Assembly (NCBI GenBank): GCA_020723405.1
Contig: DYIY01000010.1
Coordinates: 73,866-137,865 of the forward strand
Source of the DNA: Thiobacillus denitrificans
Lineage (GTDB): Bacteria > Pseudomonadota > Gammaproteobacteria > Burkholderiales > Thiobacillaceae
DNA length: 64,000 nt
Reading direction: 5' to 3'
Part shown: positions 26,600 to 33,998 of the stretch, in pieces
Layout: each line of letters opens with the position of its first letter
Position numbering within the stretch: position 1 is the stretch's first letter
Made by a program: the position numbers and the translations under genes
Notes under the pieces: generated by a model
Databases searched by the model: none
Told to the model about the DNA's origin: nothing
The model's input: only the letters and a program-made list of their open reading frames with translations

Positions 26600-27826
26600 T
26601 TGGAAACCTACATCCCCATCAACGCCATCGCCGGAGGCCGTGCCGCCGCAGAGGCGGCCGACGTGGCCGTCATGACCGGCGACCGTCTGCCGGTCATCGA
26701 AGTGCTGGCGGAAATCGCCAGCAGCATGAGTTCCGATGCCGATACCGAGCAGATGCTCATGCGCTTCCTGGAGATCATGGTGCGCATCTCCCGGGCCAAG
26801 GCCGGCGCCGTGCGGGTGCTCACCGCCGATGGCGCCCACCTGCGCATGGTGGGTTCCCTGGGTCTGTCCCCGGCCCTGGTGGAGAAGGAACGCTACGTGC
26901 CCCTGGAATGCGGCATCTGCGGCAAGGCCACCCTGTCCCAGACTTCCCAGTCCGACAGCGTCATGGAGGTCTGCCAGAAGCAGGTGCGGCACATCTATTT
27001 CGCCCAGCAGTGCAGCACGGTCTATGCGGTGCCGCTGCGCTACAAGGGCAAGGTCCTGGGGGTCTACAACATCTTTCTGGACAACCCGGCACCCCTGCCG
27101 GAAGACATCCGCTACCTGTTCAACTCCATCAGCGAACACCTGGGCATGGCCCTGGAGAACACCCGGCTGACCCGGGAGAACATGCGCATCTCCCTGATGA
27201 ACGAGCGCACCATGCTGGCCAACCAGATCCACGACTCCCTGGCCCAGACCCTGGCCTACGCCAAGATGCGCCTGTCGGTACTCAACGAGGCCATGGCCGA
27301 CGGGGACCAGGAACGCTCCAACCGCTACCTGGCGGATGTGGAAGAGGCGGTGGACATGGCCTATTCGGAACTGCGCAACCTGATCACCCAGTTCCGCGAC
27401 CATATCGACCCCCGGGGCCTGGTGCCGGCCCTCCAGGACATGGCGGAAAGTTTCAGCAAGAAGGCCAACGCCGACGTGGACTTCCTCAACGTGGCCCAGG
27501 ACGTGGTGCTCACTCCGGAGGAAGAAATCCAGGTGTTCCACATCATCCAGGAAGCCCTGTACAACATCTGCAAGCATTCCCGGGCCCGCCACGTGGTGGT
27601 GACCCTGGACCTCCACGAGAAGCAGTACGTGGTGAACGTGGCCGACGACGGCGTGGGCCTGCACACCCGGCCCGACGGCGACGTGGGCAAGAGTTTCGGT
27701 CTGACCATCATGCGCGAACGGGCGGCCAAGCTGGGCGGCCGCCTGACCATCGAGAGCCGGCCGGCGGGGGGCACCATCGTGCGCCTGAGTTTCCCGGCGC
27801 GCCAGGGTGTGGAGGAACGCAAATGA
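26600..27826 (+). CDS. Soluble NarX-like sensor histidine kinase with cysteine-rich GAF domain
   Basis: This 408-residue kinase has no membrane helix. A GAF-like sensor domain (about 35-190) contains four cysteines, C104-x2-C107-x17-C125-x12-C138. A HisKA_3 dimerisation domain follows with the phospho-acceptor in ANQIHDSLAQTLAY (His211), then an ATPase domain with HIIQEALYNICKHS, ADDGVG and GLTIMRERA. NarX and NarQ have a similar central cysteine cluster, but they are membrane proteins with nitrate-sensing P-boxes; this one is cytoplasmic. The probable start is TTG after GAGAGGGCAGAGAAC. It is coupled to its response regulator by an ATGA-type overlap. Confidence 0.88.
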   Translation: METYIPINAIAGGRAAAEAADVAVMTGDRLPVIEVLAEIASSMSSDADTEQMLMRFLEIMVRISRAKAGAVRVLTADGAHLRMVGSLGLSPALVEKERYVPLECGICGKATLSQTSQSDSVMEVCQKQVRHIYFAQQCSTVYAVPLRYKGKVLGVYNIFLDNPAPLPEDIRYLFNSISEHLGMALENTRLTRENMRISLMNERTMLANQIHDSLAQTLAYAKMRLSVLNEAMADGDQERSNRYLADVEEAVDMAYSELRNLITQFRDHIDPRGLVPALQDMAESFSKKANADVDFLNVAQDVVLTPEEEIQVFHIIQEALYNICKHSRARHVVVTLDLHEKQYVVNVADDGVGLHTRPDGDVGKSFGLTIMRERAAKLGGRLTIESRPAGGTIVRLSFPARQGVEERK

Positions 27827-28482
27827 GCCGGCTGCGGGTGGCCCTGGTGGACGACCACACCCTGTTCCGCAAGGGCCTGGCGGAACTGCTGGAAAGCCAG
27901 GGGGCCGTCCAGGTGGCGGCCATCACCGGCAATCCGGGCGAAGTGGCCGGACTGCTGCGCCAGCACACCCCCGACGTGTTGCTGCTGGACCTGAACATCG
28001 GCGGCACCGACGGCATCCACGTCATGCAGCAACTGCACGCCGAGGGATTCGAGCTGCCGGTCCTGATCCTCACGGTGAGTGAAGCGGAGGAGGACATGGC
28101 CCGGGCCCTGCGCAACGGCGCCAAGGGCTATCTGCTGAAGAGCATGGAGCCCGACGAGGTGGTGGAAGCGGTGATCCGCGCCGCCCGGGGCGAGACCGTG
28201 GTGGCGCCGGGCATGACCGCCAAACTGGTGCGCATGCTGGACAACAAGGGCAACGAATCCGTGTCCCTGCTGGAATCCCTCACCCAGCGGGAGCGGGAGA
28301 TCCTCACCCACCTGGCCAAGGGGGAGAGCAACAAGGCCATCGCCCGGCAATTGGACATCAGTTACGACACGGTGAAGCTCCACGTGCGCCACATTCTGGC
28401 GAAACTGAATCTGACCTCCCGGGTGGAGGCAGCGGTGTTCGCCGTGGAGCACAAGCTGGGCCCTGGCGGCGGCAAGGGCTGA
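27823..28482 (+). CDS. NarL/FixJ-family response regulator
   Basis: This 219-residue regulator has a receiver domain with acidic D10-D11, phospho-acceptor Asp56 (VLLLDLNIGG) and a conserved lysine in YLLKSMEP. A LuxR-type helix-turn-helix follows (LTQREREILTHLAKGESNKA, then DTVKLHVRHIL). It is the cognate partner of the soluble kinase. The next gene, on the other strand, ends 20 bp away. Targets are unknown; nitrate, oxygen or redox control of respiration is plausible from the family. Confidence 0.92.
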   Translation: MSRLRVALVDDHTLFRKGLAELLESQGAVQVAAITGNPGEVAGLLRQHTPDVLLLDLNIGGTDGIHVMQQLHAEGFELPVLILTVSEAEEDMARALRNGAKGYLLKSMEPDEVVEAVIRAARGETVVAPGMTAKLVRMLDNKGNESVSLLESLTQREREILTHLAKGESNKAIARQLDISYDTVKLHVRHILAKLNLTSRVEAAVFAVEHKLGPGGGKG

Positions 28483-28502
28483 GTGTTCTGCTGAGTGTCC
28501 CG

Positions 28503-29405
28503 TTATCCGCCGCGCAGATTGCGCAGGTGGTCGTGGTAACGGGCCCGGTACAGCAGGCGCCGGTGTTCCGGCCGGTCGGTGAAGCCGCTGCGGGTGTGCA
28601 GCACGTTGTTGCAGATGAGGCCCATGCCCGGCGCCAGGCGCAGGCTGAAGTGGCCCATGGGCCGGCTGGCCAGCCAATCTTCCAGGAAGGCCAGGGCAGC
28701 CTGGGTGGCGGCGTCTTCCTTCCAGGCGATGCTCTTGGTGCGGGCCGTATAGCGCAGGTGTAAAAGCCCCTCATGGACGCACAGGGCGGGCCCGATCTCG
28801 TCGGCTCGGGCCACCCCCGTTTCATCGATGCGGGCGGGAATGGTCATGGCGTCTTCGGCCATGAGGGCGCGGATGTGGGCCGGGTCTGCGTCGCGCAGGG
28901 CGATATAGGCCAGTTCGTGGTCCAGCAGCTCGTTCTCGCCGCCCTCGTCGGCCTGGCGCACGCAGTGCAGGGTCATGGCGAAGATGCGCCGTTCCGGCGG
29001 GTTGTAGTAACCGTCGGTGTGCCAGCGGATGCGGTGGTGGGTGTAGGGGATGTAGTCGCCCCGCTTGCCGCCGCCGGCATCCTCGTCCCGGGGGGTCAGG
29101 CTGGAGATGCCATCCTCGTCGGCCAGCCAGTTGGCGTCCAGGTGGGTGAGGCCGAACTGGGCGGAGAGCCGGCGGGGGCCTTCCTTGTCCTCGGCTTCGC
29201 CAAGGGAAGTGGCATAGACCGCCATGTTGGCCTTGGCGATGCGCTGCCAGAGGGCTGCATGTTCCGCGTCAGTCAGATGCCGGGGATCGGCCACCGCTAC
29301 GATCAGCTCCTCCCCACGGGTGGGGTAGTCCGCCAGCTTGGCGGTTCGCCAGGCCCGGTAGCCGGCCTCGTTATCGGGATGGAAGGGGGAGTCGATGGGG
29401 ATCAT
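28503..29405 (-). CDS. TauD/TfdA-like Fe(II)/2-oxoglutarate dioxygenase
   Basis: This 300-residue protein has the TauD fold signature. The metal-binding H129-x-D131 is in IRWHTDGYYNPP, and the distal histidine and 2-oxoglutarate arginine are near the C-terminus (NNVLHTRSGF, then HRRLLYRARYHDH). Such enzymes hydroxylate small substrates; the prototype releases sulfite from taurine. It is the last gene of the minus-strand operon diverging from dsrA, so a sulfonate or organosulfur substrate is tempting but unproven. No taurine transporter is nearby. Confidence 0.85.
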   Translation of the reverse strand: MIPIDSPFHPDNEAGYRAWRTAKLADYPTRGEELIVAVADPRHLTDAEHAALWQRIAKANMAVYATSLGEAEDKEGPRRLSAQFGLTHLDANWLADEDGISSLTPRDEDAGGGKRGDYIPYTHHRIRWHTDGYYNPPERRIFAMTLHCVRQADEGGENELLDHELAYIALRDADPAHIRALMAEDAMTIPARIDETGVARADEIGPALCVHEGLLHLRYTARTKSIAWKEDAATQAALAFLEDWLASRPMGHFSLRLAPGMGLICNNVLHTRSGFTDRPEHRRLLYRARYHDHLRNLRGG

Positions 29406-29432
29406 GACCTCGCGGACAAAAGGGGGCGCCTC

Positions 29433-29456
29433 ACCCCTTACTCCTCGCTCCTCACC
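29433..29456. repeat. 24-bp repeat, copy 1
   Basis: This stretch begins ACCCCTTACTCCTC and ends CTCACC. It matches 45450-45473 at 22 of 24 positions in the same orientation. It overlaps the last codons of the uncharacterised gene on the minus strand. Confidence 0.7.
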
Positions 29457-30019
29457 GGATAGAACCCGTCCATGTTCTTCTTCACCATGCCCATCATCTC
29501 GGGCACTTCGATGTCCATGAGCTGGTCCTGGATCCAGGTCTGGTCGGATTGCTGCATGCCTTCCCGGATCATCAGGGAGAGGAAGCGCAGAGCCTGGAAA
29601 CTGGCCTTGTCCTGGGGAAATTCAAACTCCGAGTAGTCCACGTTGCGCCGGTTCAGGAGCTCGATGAAACCGTCCTGGTAGTCGTAGTCCGGATCCCGTT
29701 TGCCACCGGTCAGATCCAGGATGTTCTGCTCCATGATCTCGGCCAGGCGCACGCCCACGGCGCTCACCAGTTCCTCTCGCTTGGCGTCGTCCATGCGCTC
29801 GAAGGCCAGACGGTCGATGTAGTGGGTCAGGAAGCAGACCAGTTCGCCGATGATCTTGAAGCCCCGTTCCGGGGTGACGATGTCGAAATTGGCCTTGGAC
29901 AGGTTGTCCACGGCCTTGTCGCCCAGACGCCAGAGGGTGGAGGCCAGCACGGTGGCCACTTCCTCGGCGGGACGCTCGCCTTCCTTCTTGAACCAGACGG
30001 TCTTTACGCGCAGCGCCAT
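29438..30019 (-). CDS. Uncharacterised dsr-linked protein
   Basis: I do not recognise this 193-residue protein. It has no signal peptide, membrane helix or metal motif and one cysteine (in GELVCFLTHY). It looks largely helical, with acidic patches (RDPDYDYQDGFIELL). ATG at 30019 (MALRVKTVWF) is preferred over a TTG eight codons upstream. The last codons (RSEE and stop) are formed by a 24-bp sequence that recurs in the dsrR-cysG gap. The 83 bp between it and the rhodanese gene contain a GC-rich repeat-like stretch (30058-30097). The operon suggests a role in sulfur oxidation. Confidence 0.75.
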   Translation of the reverse strand: MALRVKTVWFKKEGERPAEEVATVLASTLWRLGDKAVDNLSKANFDIVTPERGFKIIGELVCFLTHYIDRLAFERMDDAKREELVSAVGVRLAEIMEQNILDLTGGKRDPDYDYQDGFIELLNRRNVDYSEFEFPQDKASFQALRFLSLMIREGMQQSDQTWIQDQLMDIEVPEMMGMVKKNMDGFYPVRSEE

Positions 30020-30102
30020 GTCAGTGCCGCCGGGCCGGCCCAAGGTGCTGACCAGCCGCCTCGGGGGGCAGCGAACGCAGTGAGCGTGGGGGTCGTGTCA
30101 TA

Positions 30103-30951
30103 TCATTCTCCAGTGGCGACGGGGCGGGCGGGATCGCGGATCCACTCGCTCCAGGACCCCGCGTACAGGCGGGAGCCAGGCAGGCCGGCGATCTCCATGG
30201 CCAGCAGGTTGTGGCAGGCGGTGACGCCGGAGCCGCAGGTATGGATCACCTGCCAGGCGGGCCGCCCCTTGAGCAGGGCCTGGTAGTTCTCCCGCAGGGC
30301 CTCCGGCGGCAGGTAGGTGCCGTCGATGTCCAGGTTTTCCTCGAAGGACCAGTTGATGGAGCCGGGAATGTGCCCGGCCACCGGGTCCAGGGGTTCGTAT
30401 TCGCCGCTGAAGCGGCGTTCCGGCCGGGCGTCGATGATGAGCTGGTCGGCGCCCTGGCTGGCACGCAGCACTTCCTCCGCCTGCACCACCTGGCTGGGCT
30501 CGGGCAAGCAGGCGCAACTGGCCTTGTGCAGGGTGGGAATGGCCGCGTCGAGGGGGCGCTTTTCCCGCTGCCACTTGGGCAGGCCGCCATCCAGCAGGGC
30601 CACGCCCGGGTGGCCAAGCCAGCGCAACATCCACCACAGCCGCACGGCCATGGCGCCGAAACTGTCGTCGTACACCACCACTTGCTTGTTGATCCCCACC
30701 CCGTAGCGGCACATTTTTTCGCAGAATGTCTTGGGGTCGGGCAGGGGATGGCGGCCGCTGGTTTCCGAAATGGATGCGGAGAGATCCTCATCCAGGTGGA
30801 TGTAATGGGCGCCGGGAATGTGGTTCTTCAGATAAGCCTGACGCCCGGCTTCCGGATCGGTCAGGGTGAAGCGGCAGTCGAATACGACCCAGTGGGGATC
30901 GTCCAGATGGGCTGCCAGGTCTTCAGTGGTGACGAGGGTGTTGGAGAACAT
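30103..30951 (-). CDS. Two-domain rhodanese-family sulfurtransferase
   Basis: This 282-residue enzyme has two rhodanese domains. The first is inactive (DDSFGAMAVRLWWML in place of a cysteine loop). The second carries the active loop HTCGSGVTACHN with Cys239, a loop of the type seen in 3-mercaptopyruvate sulfurtransferases. It moves sulfane sulfur onto a thiol acceptor. In sulfur oxidisers with Dsr, rhodaneses feed persulfide sulfur through TusA and DsrEFH to DsrC. No tusA is seen in the window. The ATG at 30951 (MFSNTLVTTED) begins the family N-terminus; the upstream in-frame codons are repeat sequence. Confidence 0.9.
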   Translation of the reverse strand: MFSNTLVTTEDLAAHLDDPHWVVFDCRFTLTDPEAGRQAYLKNHIPGAHYIHLDEDLSASISETSGRHPLPDPKTFCEKMCRYGVGINKQVVVYDDSFGAMAVRLWWMLRWLGHPGVALLDGGLPKWQREKRPLDAAIPTLHKASCACLPEPSQVVQAEEVLRASQGADQLIIDARPERRFSGEYEPLDPVAGHIPGSINWSFEENLDIDGTYLPPEALRENYQALLKGRPAWQVIHTCGSGVTACHNLLAMEIAGLPGSRLYAGSWSEWIRDPARPVATGE

Positions 30952-31055
30952 AGCCGGTAGCGGGTAGCCGGTAGCGGGTAGTCGGTAGCTGGGAGCTTTG
31001 ATTTCCGCGCCAGAGGCGCGCAAATATTCAGCTACCGACTACTCCCTACCGTCTA
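30951..31055. repeat. 14-bp tandem units with inverted copies between the DsrC paralogue and rhodanese genes
   Basis: Three direct units of TAGCCGGTAGCGGG occupy 30951-30964, 30965-30978 and 30979-30992, the third with two changes. Two inverted, diverged units follow at 31028-31041 and 31042-31055. GTAGTCGGTAGCT (30978-30990) pairs perfectly with AGCTACCGACTAC (31030-31042), and CGCGCCAGAGGCGCG (31006-31020) can form a nested hairpin. The transcript here can fold into a branched stem-loop between two genes of the operon. Confidence 0.85.
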
Positions 31056-31066
31056 CCTGCTGCCTT

Positions 31067-31399
31067 TTAGTACCCGCCCTTGCCGTAGGGCTTGGTCAGA
31101 CCGGCCACCCGGGCGGACTGGCGGGCGGGCTGGTTGGGGAACAGCTCGTAGAGCTTCTTCTTCCAGTCGGTGCCGGGGTGCAGGTCTTCCATCTCGGCCA
31201 GCATGTTGCGGAAGTTGGGGGTGTGGCCGTCTTCCTTGAACTTCTCGCGCATGTAGTTCACCACCAGCCAATGCTCGTCGGTGAGCTTGATGTTCTCGGC
31301 GGCGGCGATGATCTCCACGATCTCGTCACTGAAGTTGGGTTCCAGCAGGAAGTCCTCTTCGCCGGTTTCCAGTTCTTCGCCATTCAGCACGTATCCCAC
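31067..31399 (-). CDS. Cysteine-free DsrC/TusE paralogue (RspA-like)
   Basis: This 110-residue protein is clearly of the DsrC family (LTDEHWLVVNYMREKFKE, then LYELFPNQPARQSARVAGL) but contains no cysteine at all. At the C-terminal arm CysB is Ala96 and CysA is Lys107 (ARVAGLTKPYGKGGY). True DsrC has both cysteines and TusE has one. It therefore cannot carry a persulfide or form the trisulfide product. Cysteine-less members have been called RspA and suggested to be regulatory. It starts at GTG after GGAGAAAGACC. Its operon faces dsrA across the shared control region, which supports a dsr-related role. Confidence 0.88.
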   Translation of the reverse strand: MGYVLNGEELETGEEDFLLEPNFSDEIVEIIAAAENIKLTDEHWLVVNYMREKFKEDGHTPNFRNMLAEMEDLHPGTDWKKKLYELFPNQPARQSARVAGLTKPYGKGGY

Positions 31400-31453
31400 G
31401 GTCTTTCTCCTATCACACGGGTTGCAAAATCAGGTGGCAAGCGGCCGGATACC

Positions 31454-32107
31454 TCAGCCGCCGCCCACTTCCTTGATCGATTTGTGCGGTATGAAAATGC
31501 CGCATCCATAGCCGCGATGCCGGCCCACCCCCCGTTCCTGGACGGTGATGGACTGGGCCAGACTGATATCGTGCAGCATCAGACTGTAACCGCCAATTAC
31601 CCCATTGGGGGTGTGCATTTCCCAGTGCCGTCCCGGAATGAGCCCGCCGGGGATGCCCATCTCATCCAGTTCGGCGCGGGCGGCCTGAAGAAAACCCGCT
31701 TCGTCGCTGCTGCCCATGTCCACGGAATGGGCGTAGAGCGTGGGGAAGGGGGTGAGGGGCTTTTCCTTGGCCGGGCCGATGACCAGGGGGCCGGCCCCGG
31801 GGTCGATGGTCTTGCCCTCCAATACCCGGGCGTCGGCCAGGCGGGCCAGGGGCAGGCGCAGGACCAGCTTGACCCGGCGGTTGATGACCAGATTGGCGTT
31901 ACGGCCGCTGGGGGCGCCGTGTACCGGGTGGAGCCCGGCCTCCGGGGTCTCCCGCAGCCAGGGCAGATGGCGGGCCAGTTCCTCGAACAGGGCGTGGCCG
32001 TGGTCGGCCGGCAGTTCCCGTCCTTCCAGGTCGAACAGGAGGTCGCGCACGGTGGCCGTGTGCTCGAATTCCCGGATGGCTTCCCACTCGGGGTTGAACA
32101 GGCGCAT
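31454..32107 (-). CDS. Stand-alone Cas6/Cmx6-like RAMP-fold protein
   Basis: This 217-residue protein resembles Cas6/Cmx6 endoribonucleases. It has the domain start VKLVLRLPLARL, the block NGVIGGYSLMLHDISLAQSI and the C-terminal glycine-rich loop QERGVGRHRGYGCGIFIPHK. Several histidines could act in RNA cleavage (HWEMH, HRGYG). No CRISPR repeats or other cas genes occur in the window. The gene sits in the operon divergent from dsrA, 1 bp after the small protein gene and 54 bp before the DsrC paralogue. The fold assignment is fairly firm. Activity and target are unknown, and RNA processing within the sulfur cluster is only a hypothesis. Confidence 0.7.
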   Translation of the reverse strand: MRLFNPEWEAIREFEHTATVRDLLFDLEGRELPADHGHALFEELARHLPWLRETPEAGLHPVHGAPSGRNANLVINRRVKLVLRLPLARLADARVLEGKTIDPGAGPLVIGPAKEKPLTPFPTLYAHSVDMGSSDEAGFLQAARAELDEMGIPGGLIPGRHWEMHTPNGVIGGYSLMLHDISLAQSITVQERGVGRHRGYGCGIFIPHKSIKEVGGG

Positions 32108-32108
32108 G

Positions 32109-32351
32109 TCAGTCTCCCTGGGGCGGTACGGCGGCGCCATCGGCCAGGGGGTCCGCCCATTTGCGCATTTCGTCGGCCCAGTAGCGGGCGGTCAGTGGAT
32201 CCACGTCGAAGATGGTGAAGCGGGCGCCCCGTTCCCGGATGCGCAGGCGCAGCATGGGGGTGCCGCCAGCTTCATAGCGGACCTCCTGCAATTCGATCTC
32301 CTGGTTGCCATAAGGATTTCTGAATTTCGCAAGGGAAGTGATCTGGTCCAT
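32109..32351 (-). CDS. Small uncharacterised protein, first gene of the dsr-divergent operon
   Basis: I do not recognise this 80-residue protein. It reads as a small beta-rich domain (NQEIELQEVRYEAGGTPMLR, then RLRIRERGARFTIFDVD) followed by a helix (TARYWADEMRKWA) and a short tail. It has no cysteines and no export signal. It ends one base before the Cas6-like ATG, so coexpression and possibly complex formation are likely. The ribosome-binding site is weak. Confidence 0.7.
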   Translation of the reverse strand: MDQITSLAKFRNPYGNQEIELQEVRYEAGGTPMLRLRIRERGARFTIFDVDPLTARYWADEMRKWADPLADGAAVPPQGD

Positions 32352-32427
32352 AATCCATCAGCTTTCAATGATGTGCTGATTATCGACATTCATGGTCGGG
32401 TATAGGTAGTGCCACCCGGAATAGCTT

Positions 32428-32453
32428 CCAACCTACCCGAACGGGTAGGTTGG
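32428..32453. promoter_or_regulatory. Perfect palindrome in the dsr divergent control region
   Basis: Two 11-bp arms, CCAACCTACCC (32428-32438) and GGGTAGGTTGG (32443-32453), flank GAAC. It lies about 77 bp from the minus-strand operon and 163 bp from dsrA. There is no T-run, so it is not a simple terminator. It looks like an operator for a dimeric regulator. ACCCG-type half-sites also occur nearby (32414-32418, 32459-32463, 32472-32476). Confidence 0.6.
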
Positions 32454-32505
32454 GGATTACCCGAGTGAATGACCCGGTTACCCCTTCGGAATAATGGATA
32501 GCTCG

Positions 32506-32521
32506 ATTAGGGCTCCCTAAT
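32506..32521. promoter_or_regulatory. Second palindrome overlapping a possible dsrA promoter
   Basis: ATTAGGGCTCCCTAAT is a 7-bp inverted repeat with a 2-bp spacer. A possible -10 (TAATAT at 32518-32523) overlaps its right arm, with TGGATA at 32495-32500 as a weak -35 at 17-bp spacing. A factor bound here would cover the promoter. The assignment of promoter elements is tentative. Confidence 0.4.
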
Positions 32522-32615
32522 ATGCGACCACTCGTACCGTGCGGGCAGCGCGCCGGCGGGATGGTGCTGTGATTCGTGACGACACCCCGTAGTTCAAGAC
32601 TTCAAGGAGAAACAG

Positions 32616-33917
32616 ATGGCTAAGCAGATGTACAACACGCCTAACCTGGACGAACTTGAGAAAGGCCCGTGGCCCTCTTTCGTGACCGGTTTGAAGCGTC
32701 TGGCGAACGACAACGACATGATGGTTGACCTCATGGGCCAGCTCGAAACCTCCTACGAGACCAAGTTCGGCTACTGGAAGGGTGGCACCGTGGGCGTGGT
32801 GGGCTACGGCGGTGGCGTGATCCCCCGCTTCACCGAGCTGAAGGACGAGAACCACAAGCCCAAATTCCCCGAGGCCGCCGAGTTCCACACCCTGCGCATC
32901 CAGCCGCCCGCCGGCATGCACTACACCTCCGACCTGCTCCGCCAGATGTGCGATGCCTGGCTGGAAACCGGTGGCTCCGGTCTGGTGGCCTTCCACGGCC
33001 AGTCCGGCGACATCATGTTCCAGGGCATCAAGACCGATGACGTGCAGCGTTCCTTCGACAAGTTCAACGAAATGGGCTTCGACCTGGGCGGTGCCGGTCC
33101 CGCCCTGCGCACCTCCATGTCCTGCGTGGGTGCCGCCCGTTGCGAAATGTCCTGCTATGACGAAGCCCGCGCCCTGCGCACCGTCATCAACAACAACCTG
33201 GACGACATGCACCGTCCGTCCCTGCCCTACAAGTTCAAGTTCAAGTTCTCCGGCTGCCCCAACGACTGCGTCAACGCCATCCAGCGTTCCGACATGGCCA
33301 CCATCGGCACCTGGCGCGACAGCATCCGCGCCGACGAGAAGATCGCCCGGGAGTGGATGGCCAGCCACACCTCTGAAGACCTGACCAACCTGGTCGTCTC
33401 CATGTGCCCCACCCGCGCCATCCGCCTGGTCAAGAACGACGGTGCCGCCGCCGGTGAAGGCATCACCAAGGTCGCCGTGTCCGACACCCAGGCCCTGGAG
33501 ATCGACAACCACAACTGCGTGCGCTGCATGCACTGCCTGAACGTCATGCCCGGCGCCCTGCTGCCCGGCAAGGACAAGGGCGTCACCATCCTGGTGGGGG
33601 GCAAGGGCGTGCTGAAGATCGGTGCCACCATGGGCACCGTGGTCATCCCCTTCATGAAGATGGAGTCCGACGAGGACTTCGAGAAGCTGAACGACCTGTC
33701 CCGCAGCATCCTGGACTTCTTCGCCGAAAACGCCCTGGAGCACGAGCGCACCGGCGAGATGATCGACCGCATCGGTCTGGTCAACTTCCTGGAAGGCCTG
33801 GACATCGAAATCGATCCCTCCATGATCGTGCATCCCCGTACCAATCCCTACGTCCGCACCGACGGCTGGGATGAGGAAGCGGAGAAGTGGTTCGAGCGCA
33901 AGCAGGCCGCGGCGTAA
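32616..33917 (+). CDS. dsrA: Reverse-type dissimilatory sulfite reductase alpha subunit
   Basis: This 433-residue subunit, with DsrB, oxidises DsrC-bound sulfur to sulfite using sirohaem and [4Fe-4S] clusters. The sirohaem-cluster ligands are visible as C170-x5-C176 (SCVGAARCEMSC) and C214-x3-C218 (SGCPNDCVNA). A ferredoxin insert follows (HNCVRCMHCLNVMPGALLPG). AAGGAG lies 8 bp before the ATG. Co-occurrence with dsrEFH and dsrL and the absence of dsrD indicate the oxidative enzyme. It is the first gene of the dsr operon. Confidence 0.98.
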   Translation: MAKQMYNTPNLDELEKGPWPSFVTGLKRLANDNDMMVDLMGQLETSYETKFGYWKGGTVGVVGYGGGVIPRFTELKDENHKPKFPEAAEFHTLRIQPPAGMHYTSDLLRQMCDAWLETGGSGLVAFHGQSGDIMFQGIKTDDVQRSFDKFNEMGFDLGGAGPALRTSMSCVGAARCEMSCYDEARALRTVINNNLDDMHRPSLPYKFKFKFSGCPNDCVNAIQRSDMATIGTWRDSIRADEKIAREWMASHTSEDLTNLVVSMCPTRAIRLVKNDGAAAGEGITKVAVSDTQALEIDNHNCVRCMHCLNVMPGALLPGKDKGVTILVGGKGVLKIGATMGTVVIPFMKMESDEDFEKLNDLSRSILDFFAENALEHERTGEMIDRIGLVNFLEGLDIEIDPSMIVHPRTNPYVRTDGWDEEAEKWFERKQAAA

Positions 33918-33926
33918 TTCCGGAGT

Positions 33927-33951
33927 GCCGGTCCGCCCCGGGCGGGCCGGC
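33927..33951 (+). other. Intercistronic hairpin dsrA-dsrB
   Basis: GCCGGTCCGCCC (33927-33938) can pair with GGGCGGGCCGGC (33940-33951), with one G-U pair and a tight apex. No T-run follows. It probably modulates mRNA processing or stability between dsrA and dsrB rather than ending transcription. Confidence 0.6.
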
Positions 33952-33998
33952 GTTGTTGCAAGGTTATCGATCTCATCTCATATAGGTTGGAGATAAGC

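Noticed and set aside
28503-29405. Naming the dioxygenase tauD
   Set aside because: The metal and 2-oxoglutarate motifs fit the family, but no tauABC genes are present and many family members act on other substrates.
29438-30043. Longer N-terminus for the uncharacterised dsr-linked gene
   Set aside because: The extra eight codons start at TTG without a ribosome-binding site; ATG at 30019 is more likely.
32428-32453. Rho-independent terminator in the dsr intergenic region
   Set aside because: The hairpin has no T-run on either side and lies between two divergent promoters, so an operator is more likely.
31400-32600. A CRISPR array near the Cas6-like gene
   Set aside because: No regularly spaced repeats of 24-37 bp were seen there or elsewhere in the window; the nearby repeats are 14-bp tandem or inverted units without spacers.
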